Position numbers and translations under genes: made by a program. A stretch of DNA of 64,000 bases from Streptomyces tubercidicus (GTDB taxonomy: Bacteria > Actinomycetota > Actinomycetes > Streptomycetales > Streptomycetaceae), in the NCBI RefSeq assembly GCF_027497495.1, contig NZ_CP114205.1, positions 6,448,001 through 6,512,000 on the forward strand, given 5' to 3'. The notes beneath the pieces were generated by a model that was not told the DNA's origin, made no database searches, and was given only the letters and a program-made list of their open reading frames with translations. Positions 50,760 through 59,714 of the stretch are shown one piece after another (the stretch's first letter is position 1; each line of letters opens with the position of its first letter).

Positions 50760-51779
50760 TCAGCCGCGGTGCCGGGCGGCCCTGCGGCGGGTGGTGGTGA
50801 ACAGGACCCCGGCGCCCAGGGCGAGCACGGCGGCGCCGCTGACGGCGAGCGGGGCCGTGGAGCTGTCGCCACCGGTTTCGGCCAGCCGCTGACCCTCTAC
50901 CGGACGGGAACCGCCGTTGGCGTGCGGGGCGTTGGCCTCCGAAGCGCTGGCGGCCGCCGGGGCGTGGGCGTCCGCCGACCGGACGGTGCCCGTGTGGCCG
51001 CCGTTGTGGGCAGCGCCCGTGTGGCCGGCGCCGCCGCCGTGGTCGTGGTGGCCCGTGCCCACCGACGACTTGGCGGCGCCCGCCGCGATCTGGGCGTCGG
51101 TCGGCGCGGAGGCGGCCGGCGCGGACTTGGCGACGGTGCCGCCGGACTTCTTGCCGAAGACGACGTCCGAGCAGGTGTAGAACGCCTCCGGGCTGTCCGA
51201 CCGCTGCCAGACGCTGTAGATCAGGTGGTGCCCGGACCGCGCCGGCACCTTCGCGTCGAAGACGTACTCCCCGTTGGTGAGCTTCGGGTTGACCTTCGCG
51301 AACGGCTTCGACTCCAGGTCGGACCACTTCAGCGGCTTCTTCGGGTCATAGCCCGCCTTGGTGATGTACAGCTCGAAGTACCCCGCGTGGGGCGCGGTGG
51401 CCTTGTAGTGGAAGGTGTGGCTGCCCGCCCGCATCCGGGACGACGGCCAGTCGGCGCGGGGCAGGTCCAGGCCCTTGTACTCGGCGTTGTTGGCGCTGCA
51501 CAGCTTGCCGTCCGGGATGCGGGTCCTGGACCGGCCGCCCGCCTCGCCGTCCCGTACCCCGTTCCAGTCGTAGAGCGCCTGGGCCCCGCCGGTCTGTACG
51601 GCGGCCTTGCACGCCGCCGACCGCGGGCTCTCGGGGCCCTCCGCGTAGCACGCCGACACCCGGCTCACCGGGTCCGTCATCGAACCGTGGGCGGCGGCCG
51701 GGCTCGCGGTGAGCGCGGTGAGCGCGAGCGGGGCGATACCGACCAGTGCGATCCCGGTGGCCTTGCGACGAACGGTCAT
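50760..51779 (-). CDS. Sortase-anchored lytic polysaccharide monooxygenase (AA10)
   Basis: A 339-residue precursor. ATG 51779 is set by AAGGAG 9 bases upstream. The signal peptide ends PAAA, so histidine 31 becomes the N-terminal residue (HGSMTDPVSR), the first copper ligand of the histidine brace. The second histidine is in TFHYKATAPHAGYF, and EAFYTCSDVVF supplies the axial aromatic residue. A His/Gly/Ala-rich linker follows, then LAETG at residue 299, a hydrophobic helix and an Arg tail. That is a class E sortase signal. It should oxidise chitin or cellulose while fixed to the cell wall. Confidence 0.92.
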   Translation of the reverse strand: MTVRRKATGIALVGIAPLALTALTASPAAAHGSMTDPVSRVSACYAEGPESPRSAACKAAVQTGGAQALYDWNGVRDGEAGGRSRTRIPDGKLCSANNAEYKGLDLPRADWPSSRMRAGSHTFHYKATAPHAGYFELYITKAGYDPKKPLKWSDLESKPFAKVNPKLTNGEYVFDAKVPARSGHHLIYSVWQRSDSPEAFYTCSDVVFGKKSGGTVAKSAPAASAPTDAQIAAGAAKSSVGTGHHDHGGGAGHTGAAHNGGHTGTVRSADAHAPAAASASEANAPHANGGSRPVEGQRLAETGGDSSTAPLAVSGAAVLALGAGVLFTTTRRRAARHRG

Positions 51780-51796
51780 CGTGGGGGTCTCCTTCA

Positions 51797-51825
51797 TCAA
51801 GTGCGTTGAGTGCGTTGAGTGCATG
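51797..51825. repeat. Short 9-base tandem repeat upstream of the LPMO gene
   Basis: AGTGCGTTG repeats about 2.5 times, ending in AGTGCATGC. It lies between the LPMO start and its promoter region. It is probably a slippage product; a regulatory role is possible but unsupported. Confidence 0.5.
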
Positions 51826-52067
51826 CGGCGGGGGAGCGGTGGGGGGCCGGGGCACCGTCGGCGCCGCCCCCGGTGACCGGCGCCGACGGTTCGTGACCCG
51901 CCTTGCGAGCAGCACGCTAGCCGCGCTGAACAGCGGATTTGCGGGCTGAAGGGCGATCCTGGAGATCCTTAGGGTCCCGTTAAGGGACGGCTAAGCGGGG
52001 GCTCATACAGGCGGGGAGGAAACGGGCATCGACGGGTCACAGTCCTTGCCCGCGGCGGGAGTTGCCG

Positions 52068-54608
52068 TCAGTGGCCTTCGGTGCCGGTGCCGGTGGCACG
52101 GGTCGGGTCGCCGGTGTCGTCGAGGGCGTCGAGGGCGTCGAGCAGGGCGTCCGTGTCGGCCACCGGTACGGCGCCGCCCACCGACCGGAGCGGCTGTTCG
52201 GCCCAGATGATCTTTCCCTGGGAGGTGTAGCGGGTGCCCCAGCGCTCGGCGTACCGGGCGATGAGGAACAGCCCGCGGCCGCCCTCGTCGGTGGTCCGCG
52301 CATGGCGGAGGTGCGGTGAGGTGCTGCTGCTGTCGGACACCTCGCAGATCAGTGCCCGTGCCCGGATCATCCGCAGGCTGACCGGCCCGGAGGCGTGCCG
52401 GATGGCGTTGGTGACCAGCTCGCTGACGATCAGCTCGGTGGAGAAGGCGAGCTCCTCCAGGCTCCACTCCGCCAGCCGGCCGGCGGCGGATCTGCGGGCC
52501 TGGCCGACCGCGGACGGATCGGCGGGGACCTCCCAGGTCGCCAGCTGGGCCGGTGCCAGGGCCCGGGTACGTGCCAGCAGCAACGCCACGTCATCGACGG
52601 GCCGGCCGCCCGGCAGACCGCCGATCACGGTGTCGCAGAGCTCCTCCAGCGGGGCCCGCGCATCGGCCAGCGCGGTGCGCAGCCTGGCGATCCCGCCGTC
52701 GAGATCGAGGGCCTTCCCCAGCAGCAGCCCGTTGGTGTAGAGGGCCAGCAGACTGCCTTCGGGCAACGGCAGTTCGACGGATTCGAAGGGCATCCCGCCC
52801 AGTCCCAGCGGCGGTCCGGTCGGCAGCTCCAGCAGCCGGCCCCGGCCCGCGGGGCTGATGAGCAGCGGTGCGGGGTGGCCGGCGCGGGCGAGCGTGCAGC
52901 GGCAGCCGACCGGGTCGTAGACCGCGTACAGGCAGGTGGCTCCGATGACCCCGTCGTCCGCGTTCGTGTCGTGGCCGACCCGGTTGACCATGTCGTCCAG
53001 GTGCGCCAGCACCTCTTCCGGGGACAGATCCAGGTCGGCGAGCGCCTGCACCGCGGCCCGCAGCCGCCCCATGGTGGCCGCGGCGTGCACACCGTGGCCG
53101 ACGACGTCGCCGACCACCAGCGCGACCCGGGCGCCGGACAGCGGGATCACATCGAACCAGTCGCCGCCGACGCCGCTGAGCGGATCGGCCGGCAGATAGC
53201 GGTAGGCCGCCTCCACCGCGCACTGCTCGGGCAGGTCGTGCGGCAGCAGGCTGTGCTGGAGGGTGAGTGCGGTGTTGTGCTCGCGGGTGTATCTGCGGGC
53301 GTTGTCGATGGAGATCGCGGCGCGGGTGACGAATTCCTCGGCGAGGACCAGGTCGTCGGGCTGGAACGGCCCGGTGTGCTGCCAGCGGGCGAACGCGGCC
53401 GCCCCCAGGAAGGCGCCCCGCGCCCGGAGCGGCACCACCATCAGCGAATGAAAGCCCAGCTCCCGCAGGTGCGCCGCCCGGACCGGGTCCTCGGCCGCCC
53501 AGGCGCCGTCGGCCAGATCCAGCGTCTGGAACAGCGCGGAATCGCCCTCGACAAGACTCAGCACGACGGGCGCCGACGGGGGATAGGCGGCCGCGTCCCC
53601 GACCGCCACCACCGCCTCGGGGCAGCCCTCGCGTACGGACTGCTGGCCCGCCCTGCGCATGGTCACCAGATCCGCGGCATCGACCGGGTCGGGTGATGGC
53701 TCCTCCCCGGAGAGCAGCGCATCGAGCAGGTCGACGGTGACGAAGTCGGCGAGGTCCGGAACCGCCGCATCGGCGAGCTCCTGCGCGGTCTGCCAGACGT
53801 CCAGGGAGTTGCCGATGCGCTCGGCGGCCCGGTTCAGCAGCGCCATCCGCTGCCGCGCCCGGTAACTTTCCGTGACGTCGAGTACCATGTAGCAGATGCC
53901 CAGCACCTGACCGGCCTCGTCCTCCAGACGAAAGAACGAGGTGGAGTAGGCGTGCTCCCGCAGCGGATCGGACTCCGGGTTTCCCAGGTACTCATAGCCG
54001 ACCGACGGGGTGCCGGTGCTCAGTACCTTGCGCATCTCCGACTCGATGCCCTCCACGTCGAGGCCCGGCTGGATCTCCCCCAGCCGCTTGCCGAGGCGCT
54101 GCTCGCGGCTGGTGCCGCCCATCTCCTCCAAGGCGTCGTTCAGCCACACGTACTGGAGGTCGGCGTTCACCATGGCCACGCCGATCGGCGACATGCCCAA
54201 AATGCCCTCCAGGAACGACCGGCTCGCTCCTGACCAGGGCGTCTGGGTCATCTCGGCGGCGAGGACGAGACGTATGGAGTGTTTCTCGGCAACCATCAGC
54301 GGCAGGACCCGGAACTCCAGGTCGAGCCGATGGCCGTCCTTGTGCCGTACGGCCTCCAGCCCGCTCCAGCCCTCCGCCGCCGCCAGCCGGGACTCCCACC
54401 TGCTGTCCCGCGACGCCCCGGAGGCCACGCCCGCGAACAGCTCCGCGAGGGGTTTGCCGACGGCCTCGGACACCTGGTAGCCGAGCAGCCGCTCGGCGCC
54501 CTTCGTCCAGCCCCGCGCCAGCCCCGCGCGATCGGCCATCACCACGGCCGTCCGCGTGAGGTCGAAGACGTCGTCTCCGGAGAGACGGCCGCTCTGGGAG
54601 GCACACAT
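52068..54608 (-). CDS. PAS-PAS-GAF-PP2C phosphatase fused to an anti-sigma-type kinase domain
   Basis: An 846-residue signalling protein with ATG 54608 (MCASQSGRLSGDDVFDLTRT); a further 42 residues upstream are open but look non-coding. Two PAS domains (about 10-115, 130-250), a GAF domain (about 265-440), then a SpoIIE/RsbU-type phosphatase (GVGGDWFDVIPLSG, DDVALLLAR, about 450-675). Last comes an HATPase_c_2 domain with ELIVSELVTNAIRHA and EGGRGLFLIARYAE. RsbU-like and RsbW-like activities are thus on one chain, a form common in Streptomyces. It should act on an anti-anti-sigma factor not encoded here. Confidence 0.9.
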   Translation of the reverse strand: MCASQSGRLSGDDVFDLTRTAVVMADRAGLARGWTKGAERLLGYQVSEAVGKPLAELFAGVASGASRDSRWESRLAAAEGWSGLEAVRHKDGHRLDLEFRVLPLMVAEKHSIRLVLAAEMTQTPWSGASRSFLEGILGMSPIGVAMVNADLQYVWLNDALEEMGGTSREQRLGKRLGEIQPGLDVEGIESEMRKVLSTGTPSVGYEYLGNPESDPLREHAYSTSFFRLEDEAGQVLGICYMVLDVTESYRARQRMALLNRAAERIGNSLDVWQTAQELADAAVPDLADFVTVDLLDALLSGEEPSPDPVDAADLVTMRRAGQQSVREGCPEAVVAVGDAAAYPPSAPVVLSLVEGDSALFQTLDLADGAWAAEDPVRAAHLRELGFHSLMVVPLRARGAFLGAAAFARWQHTGPFQPDDLVLAEEFVTRAAISIDNARRYTREHNTALTLQHSLLPHDLPEQCAVEAAYRYLPADPLSGVGGDWFDVIPLSGARVALVVGDVVGHGVHAAATMGRLRAAVQALADLDLSPEEVLAHLDDMVNRVGHDTNADDGVIGATCLYAVYDPVGCRCTLARAGHPAPLLISPAGRGRLLELPTGPPLGLGGMPFESVELPLPEGSLLALYTNGLLLGKALDLDGGIARLRTALADARAPLEELCDTVIGGLPGGRPVDDVALLLARTRALAPAQLATWEVPADPSAVGQARRSAAGRLAEWSLEELAFSTELIVSELVTNAIRHASGPVSLRMIRARALICEVSDSSSTSPHLRHARTTDEGGRGLFLIARYAERWGTRYTSQGKIIWAEQPLRSVGGAVPVADTDALLDALDALDDTGDPTRATGTGTEGH

Positions 54609-54802
54609 ATGACCGGTCCAATGCCGGTCCCCACATGCGACGGGCGCTCTTTCGGGGTGGCGCCGCCGCACTCGACCGGCCTTTTCCACGGTACCCCCAC
54701 ACGCTGTCCCGGCGCTCTCCCCGAGGCCCGCCACCGGGCCGTGCAGCGCGCCCGGACACCGCGTCCGGGCCCGTTGTCAGTGGGTGCTGCCACCATCGGC
54801 AC

Positions 54803-55978
54803 ATGAGCTTCGACGCGCCCGCCGATCCCTCCCGTCGACCCGCGACCGCCCCTCTCAACCCACCGCTGCCGACTGCCGACGACGCCTACTGGGAAGCGGC
54901 CGCCGCCTCCTTCGACGACGAGCCCGACCACGGCCTGCGCGACCCCGCCGTCCGCTCCGCCTGGGCCGCCCGGCTGCGCTCCTGGCTGCCGTCCGGGCCC
55001 GCCACCGTCCTCGACCTGGGCTGCGGCACCGGAAGCCTCTCCCTGCTCGCCGCCGAGCAGGGCCATCGCGTCACGGGCATCGACCGCTCCGCGCGGATGA
55101 TCGCGCGGGCGCGCAGCAAGCTCGCGGGCCGCGATGCCGCGTTCCTGGTCGGTGACGCCGCCGAACCACCCGTGGGGGAGCGGCGGTTCGATGCCGTCCT
55201 GGTGCGCCATGTGGTGTGGGCCCTGCCCGATCCCGCGGCGGCGCTGCGCCGCTGGGCCGGTCTGCTCACCCCCGGTGGCCGGCTGGTGCTGGTGGAGGGC
55301 CGCTGGGGCGAGGCCGACCCGATCGGTCTCACGGCCGCCCAACTCACCGCCCTCGTGGAGCCGTTGGCGGCGCGCATACGAGTGGAGAGCCTGGCGCACG
55401 ATCCGGCGCTGTGGGGCAAGGAGGTGGCCGACGAGCGGTATGCGCTGATCGCCGACCTGCCCCGTCGGCACACCGAAGTGGTCGATGTCCATCTGGTGTT
55501 GCGCCGCGGCGACGAGGTGCTGCTCGCCCGCCGGTCCGGCACCGGCTATGCGGACGGTCTGCTGAACGTCCCCTCGGGCCACGCGGAGGACGGTGAGGAT
55601 GTCAGGGCGGCGATGATCCGGGAGGCCGCGGAGGAGACCGGTCTGCGGCTGGCGCCGGAGGACCTGAGGGTCGCGCTCGTGATGCAGCACTGCGCCCCGC
55701 CCCCGGCGCGTCCCCGGATCGGCTGGTTCTTCGAGGTGGCATACGGCGCGGGCGGCGAGCCGTGGAACCGCGAGCCGGACAAATGCGCGGAGTTGGCGTG
55801 GTTCCCGCTGGATTCGCTGCCGGACGACATGGTCGCGTACAGCCGCGCAGGACTGGGGGGGCTGCGTGCGGGGCACCGCTTCCTGCTGCACTGGCACCGG
55901 CCCGGCGATGCGATCGCTTACGACCCGTCGGGCGCCGGGCGCGCGGTGGTGCTGGACGGGCCGGGGGTGACGGGGTGA
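54803..55978 (+). CDS. SAM-dependent methyltransferase fused to a Nudix hydrolase
   Basis: A 391-residue two-domain protein from ATG 54803. Residues 1-225 are a class I methyltransferase (VLDLGCGTGSLSLLA near residue 70, then VTGIDRSARMIARARSKLAG). Residues 228-350 are a Nudix domain with a complete box near 259 (GHAEDGEDVRAAMIREAAEE, then TGL). Both active-site motifs look intact. The fusion suggests a modified nucleotide or nucleoside-diphosphate derivative as shared substrate, which is inference. Divergent from the PAS/PP2C gene, with a 194-base gap. Confidence 0.88.
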   Translation: MSFDAPADPSRRPATAPLNPPLPTADDAYWEAAAASFDDEPDHGLRDPAVRSAWAARLRSWLPSGPATVLDLGCGTGSLSLLAAEQGHRVTGIDRSARMIARARSKLAGRDAAFLVGDAAEPPVGERRFDAVLVRHVVWALPDPAAALRRWAGLLTPGGRLVLVEGRWGEADPIGLTAAQLTALVEPLAARIRVESLAHDPALWGKEVADERYALIADLPRRHTEVVDVHLVLRRGDEVLLARRSGTGYADGLLNVPSGHAEDGEDVRAAMIREAAEETGLRLAPEDLRVALVMQHCAPPPARPRIGWFFEVAYGAGGEPWNREPDKCAELAWFPLDSLPDDMVAYSRAGLGGLRAGHRFLLHWHRPGDAIAYDPSGAGRAVVLDGPGVTG

Positions 55979-56005
55979 CGGGGTGATGCGGCTCGGGTCG
56001 GGGCC

Positions 56006-56086
56006 GGCGGGGTGAAGTGGCGAGCATGGGCCGGATGATGCGGCGAGTGCGGGCGGGGCGAAGTGGCGAGCGCGGACGGGATGAAC
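56006..56086. repeat. 35-base imperfect direct repeat, 46-base period
   Basis: GGCGGGGTGAAGTGGCGAGC opens copy 1 (56006-56040). Copy 2 (56052-56086) opens GGCGGGGCGAAGTGGCGAGC and also ends CGGGATGAAC against CCGGATGATG. It lies in the 305-base gap before asnB, which otherwise holds the asnB leader and AAGGAGGAG ribosome site near 56268. A short GTGACGGG tandem repeat at 55967-55985 overlaps the previous stop. Confidence 0.6.
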
Positions 56087-56283
56087 GGAGGACAGGGTCA
56101 TTGCCGCTCCTTTCCCTCTCCGCGGGCCGCGCTTTGCCGCCGCTTTTCCGTAATGCGGCGGTTGCGTGGCCCGTTCCGGGCGCTCCGGGGCGGTTTGAGT
56201 GGCTGTTACATCTATCCGGGCGTACGGTGCCTGCCGCAGGCCGCCGCCTGGATGCGGCGGCCCCGGAAGGAGGAGCCGCCAGC

Positions 56284-58134
56284 ATGTGCGGAATCACCGG
56301 ATGGATCTCCTACGACCACGACCTCACCAAGCAGCGCGCCACGCTTGAGGCGATGACCGCCACCATGGCCTGCCGCGGCCCGGACGCGGCAGGACACTGG
56401 CTCGACACCCACGCCGCGCTCGGCCACCGCCGGCTCGCCGTCATCGACCCCGACGGCGGCAAACAGCCCATGACCGCCACCCACGAGGGCCGCACCCTGC
56501 TCGTCCTCACGTACAGCGGCGAGGTGTACAACTACCGCGAACTCCGCGCCGAACTGGAGAAGTTGGGCCACGCCTTCCGTACCCGGAGCGACACCGAAGT
56601 GGTGCTGCGCGCCTACCTCCAATGGGGCGAGGAATTCGCCGAGCGCCTCAACGGCATGTACGCCTTCGCGCTCTGGGACCCACGCAACCGGCAACTCCTG
56701 CTGATACGCGACCGGATGGGTATCAAGCCGCTCTACTACTACCCCACCCCCGACGGGGTGCTGTTCGGCTCCGAGCCCAAGGCGATCCTCGCCCACCCCT
56801 CCGTACACCCCACCGTCGACGCCGAGGGCCTCGCCGAGCTCATCACCTTCACCAAGACCCCGGGCCACGCCGTCTACAAGGGCATGCACGAGGTACGCCC
56901 CGGCCATCTCGTCCGGGTCGGCCGCGGCGGAGTGACCGTCAAGCGCTACTGGGCCCTCACGGCCCGCGAGCACACCGACGACCTCGGCACCACCGTCGCG
57001 CATATCCGCGCCCTGCTCGATGACATCGTGGACCGGCAGCTGATCGCCGATGTCCCGCTGTGCACCCTGCTCTCCGGCGGCCTGGACTCCTCCGCCCTCA
57101 CCGCGCTCGCCGCCCGCGCACTGGACGCCCAGGGCCGCGGCCCGGTCCGCTCGTTCGCCGTCGACTTCACCGGCCACACCGAGAACTTCACCCCCGACGA
57201 TCTGCGCGGCACCCCCGACGGGCCGTACGCCCACGCCCTGGCCGAACACGTCGGCTCCGAGCACCGCGACATCGTCCTGGACACCGCCGCCCTGACGGAC
57301 CCCGGCCACCGCGCCGCGGTGCTCGCCGCCCGCGATCTTCCCAACGGCTTCGGCGACGGCGACACCTCCCTCTACCTGCTGTTCAAGGCCGTCCGCGAGC
57401 AATCCACGGTCGCGCTGTCCGGCGAGTCGGCGGACGAGGTCTTCGGCGGCTACCGCTGGTTCCACGACCCCGAAGCCGTGCACGCCGACACCTTCCCCTG
57501 GATCGCGGCCGGCCTCTCCGGCCGGTTCGCCGGGGACGGCGGCACCCGCGAGGCGCTGCTGGACCGCGGTTTACTGGCCAAGCTCGACCTGCCCGGATAC
57601 ACGTCAGGCCGCTACCGCGAGGCGCTCGCCGAAGTGCCCTTCCTCGACAGCGACACCGGCCTCCAGCGGCGGATGCGCGAGATCAGCTATCTGCATCTGA
57701 CCCGCTTCGTACAGATCCTGCTCGACCGCAAGGACCGGGCCAGTATGGCCGTCGGCCTGGAGGTACGCGTCCCGTTCTGCGACCACCGCCTCGTCGACTA
57801 TGTCTTCAACACCCCCTGGTCGATGAAGACCTTCGACGGTCGGGAGAAGTCGCTGCTGCGCGCCGCCACCCGCGAGGTGCTGCCCGATGTGGTGGCCGAC
57901 CGGGTCAAGTCCCCCTACCCCAGCACCCAGGATCCGCGCTACCACGAGGCGCTGCGTGGCGAACTGACCGAGCTGGCTGCCGACCGCACCGCCCCCGTCC
58001 GGCCGCTGCTGGACTCCGGCGCCCTCGCGGAGGCCACCGCCGACGGTGCGAGTCCCGGCATCCGCCCCGGCGCCGAACTGATCCTCGGCATGAACGCCTG
58101 GCTGCGGACGTCGGGCACCACCCTGGAGCTCTGA
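56284..58134 (+). CDS. asnB: Asparagine synthase (glutamine-hydrolysing)
   Basis: Makes asparagine from aspartate, ATP and glutamine. A 616-residue protein from ATG 56284. The N-terminal nucleophile cysteine is residue 2 (MCGITGWISYDHDLTKQRAT). The glutaminase motifs include SDTEVVLRAYLQWGEEF. The synthetase domain has LLSGGLDSSALTALAAR near 265 and FGGYRWFHDPEAVHADTF. The C-terminus ends LRTSGTTLEL. It is monocistronic in appearance. A role in secondary metabolism or wall amidation cannot be excluded, but nothing adjacent argues for it. Confidence 0.94.
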   Translation: MCGITGWISYDHDLTKQRATLEAMTATMACRGPDAAGHWLDTHAALGHRRLAVIDPDGGKQPMTATHEGRTLLVLTYSGEVYNYRELRAELEKLGHAFRTRSDTEVVLRAYLQWGEEFAERLNGMYAFALWDPRNRQLLLIRDRMGIKPLYYYPTPDGVLFGSEPKAILAHPSVHPTVDAEGLAELITFTKTPGHAVYKGMHEVRPGHLVRVGRGGVTVKRYWALTAREHTDDLGTTVAHIRALLDDIVDRQLIADVPLCTLLSGGLDSSALTALAARALDAQGRGPVRSFAVDFTGHTENFTPDDLRGTPDGPYAHALAEHVGSEHRDIVLDTAALTDPGHRAAVLAARDLPNGFGDGDTSLYLLFKAVREQSTVALSGESADEVFGGYRWFHDPEAVHADTFPWIAAGLSGRFAGDGGTREALLDRGLLAKLDLPGYTSGRYREALAEVPFLDSDTGLQRRMREISYLHLTRFVQILLDRKDRASMAVGLEVRVPFCDHRLVDYVFNTPWSMKTFDGREKSLLRAATREVLPDVVADRVKSPYPSTQDPRYHEALRGELTELAADRTAPVRPLLDSGALAEATADGASPGIRPGAELILGMNAWLRTSGTTLEL

Positions 58135-58353
58135 CCCTTCCCGAAGGGTGACCCTTCCCGAGGTCTGTCCTCCCGGCCGACACCTCCCGAGAGGGCAGAC
58201 CTCCCCTCACCGCGGGCGCTCCTGGCGCACAATGGATGCGACAAACACGCGCACCGACGGGTACGCGTACGCGCACGCATCCCGGGGCCGGACCCCAGGG
58301 GTACGCGCCGTCGCGCATCCGCCTGCCCCACCACCAGCACCAGGAGCGCCACC

Positions 58354-58743
58354 GTGTCCCCGCAGACCTTGATCCTCACCATCGATCCGGCCGCGGCCGC
58401 CGCACCGTTCGAGCAGGTACGCACCCAGATCGCGGACCAGGCCAGGGACGGCGGCCTCCCGGTCGGCTACAAACTCCCCACCGTCCGCGGCCTCGCCGAA
58501 GAGCTCGGCCTGGCCGCCAACACCGTCGCCAAGGCGTACCGCGCCCTGGAGACCGACGGCGTGATCGAGACCCGTGGCCGCAACGGCAGCTTCATCGCGG
58601 CGGCCGGGGAGGCCGCGGACAAGGAAGCCGCCGCGGCCGCCGAGACCTACGCCCGCCGCGCCCAGCGCCTCGGCCTGGACCATCCTGCCGCCCTCGCCGC
58701 CGTCGAGAACGCCCTGCGCGCCACCTACGGAACCGACACCTGA
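58354..58743 (+). CDS. GntR regulator, YtrA subfamily
   Basis: A 129-residue repressor from GTG 58354. The winged helix has PFEQVRTQIADQARDGGLPV, YKLPTVRGLAEELGLAANTV and AKAYRALETDGVIETRGRNG. A short helical C-domain follows instead of a ligand fold, which defines YtrA-type members. The palindrome GTACGCGTAC (58261-58270) in its promoter region is a possible self-binding site. An ABC transporter normally accompanies this subfamily, but the next gene is dimethylargininase. I recall SCO1728 as the S. coelicolor counterpart. Confidence 0.9.
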   Translation: MSPQTLILTIDPAAAAAPFEQVRTQIADQARDGGLPVGYKLPTVRGLAEELGLAANTVAKAYRALETDGVIETRGRNGSFIAAAGEAADKEAAAAAETYARRAQRLGLDHPAALAAVENALRATYGTDT

Positions 58744-58867
58744 CCGCACCGGGCGCGGCGGCCTGACCGCGCCGTGCCCGCCTGGCCGACACCGGACCGC
58801 CGCCCCTCCAGCCGCCGCCACGCCCACCCCCACACCCACCCCCACTCCACTTCGCGATAGGAACCAC

Positions 58868-59644
58868 ATGCCCAGCAAGCAGGCGCTCGTCCGCCGTCCC
58901 GGTCCCCGCCTCGCCGAGGGGCTGGTCACCCATATCGAGCGGCGCCCGGTGGACCCCGCCCTCGCCCTGCGCCAGTGGGAGTCCTACGTCCAGGTGCTCC
59001 GCGACCACGGCTGGCACACCACCGAGGTCGCCCCCGCCGACGACTGCCCCGACGCGGTCTTCGTCGAGGACACCATGGTCATGTTCCGCAATGTCGCACT
59101 GCTCGCCCGCCCCGGCGCCGGACAGCGCCGCCCCGAGATACCGGACGCCCGCACCGCCGTCGAGGCCCTCGGCTGCTCCGTCAACGAGATCCGCGCGCCG
59201 GGCACCCTGGACGGCGGCGACATCCTCAAGGTCGGCGACACCGTCTACGTCGGCCGCGGCGGCCGCACCAACGCCGAAGGAGTGCGCCAACTCCGCGCCG
59301 CCTTCGAACCGTTGGGCGCCCGCGTGGTCGCCGTACCGGTGAGCCGGGTCCTGCATCTCAAATCCGCCGTGACCGCCCTCCCGGACGGCACCGTCATCGG
59401 CCATCCGCCCCTGGTGGACGACCCCGCCGCCTTCTCCCGCTTCCTGCCCGTCCCCGAGGAGTCCGGCGCCCATGTCGTACTGCTCGGCGGCGGCAAGCTG
59501 CTGATGGCCGCCTCCGCCCCCAAGAGCGCGGAGCTCTTCGCCGACCTGGGATATCAGCCGGTCGTCGTGGACATCAGCGAGTTCGAGAAGCTGGAGGGCT
59601 GTGTGACCTGCCTGTCCGTCCGGCTGCGCGAGCTGTATGCATGA
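58868..59644 (+). CDS. Dimethylarginine dimethylaminohydrolase-like (DDAH)
   Basis: A 258-residue hydrolase of the amidinotransferase fold, ATG 58868. Active-site parts: PDAVFVEDTMVMFRN, GTLDGGDILKVGD, RVLHLKSAVTAL with the catalytic histidine, and the nucleophile cysteine in EGCVTCLSVRLRELY. It should cleave N-methylarginines, or a related guanidino compound, to citrulline. It lies 124 bases after the YtrA-type gene, which may control it. The gap has a long pyrimidine-rich run (CACCCCCACACCCACCCCC) and no other feature. Confidence 0.9.
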   Translation: MPSKQALVRRPGPRLAEGLVTHIERRPVDPALALRQWESYVQVLRDHGWHTTEVAPADDCPDAVFVEDTMVMFRNVALLARPGAGQRRPEIPDARTAVEALGCSVNEIRAPGTLDGGDILKVGDTVYVGRGGRTNAEGVRQLRAAFEPLGARVVAVPVSRVLHLKSAVTALPDGTVIGHPPLVDDPAAFSRFLPVPEESGAHVVLLGGGKLLMAASAPKSAELFADLGYQPVVVDISEFEKLEGCVTCLSVRLRELYA

Positions 59645-59714
59645 CGGGGCATCATCCCCCGGCACCTCGTGCGCCTGCCCGGACCGCACAGCCGACGGTG
59701 CCTATCGTGGCGCC

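Noticed and set aside
52525..52540. GGACCTCCCA near 52525 as a third copy of the palindromic element
   Set aside because: Lacks the GGGGGCACCTCCC core and the following stem.
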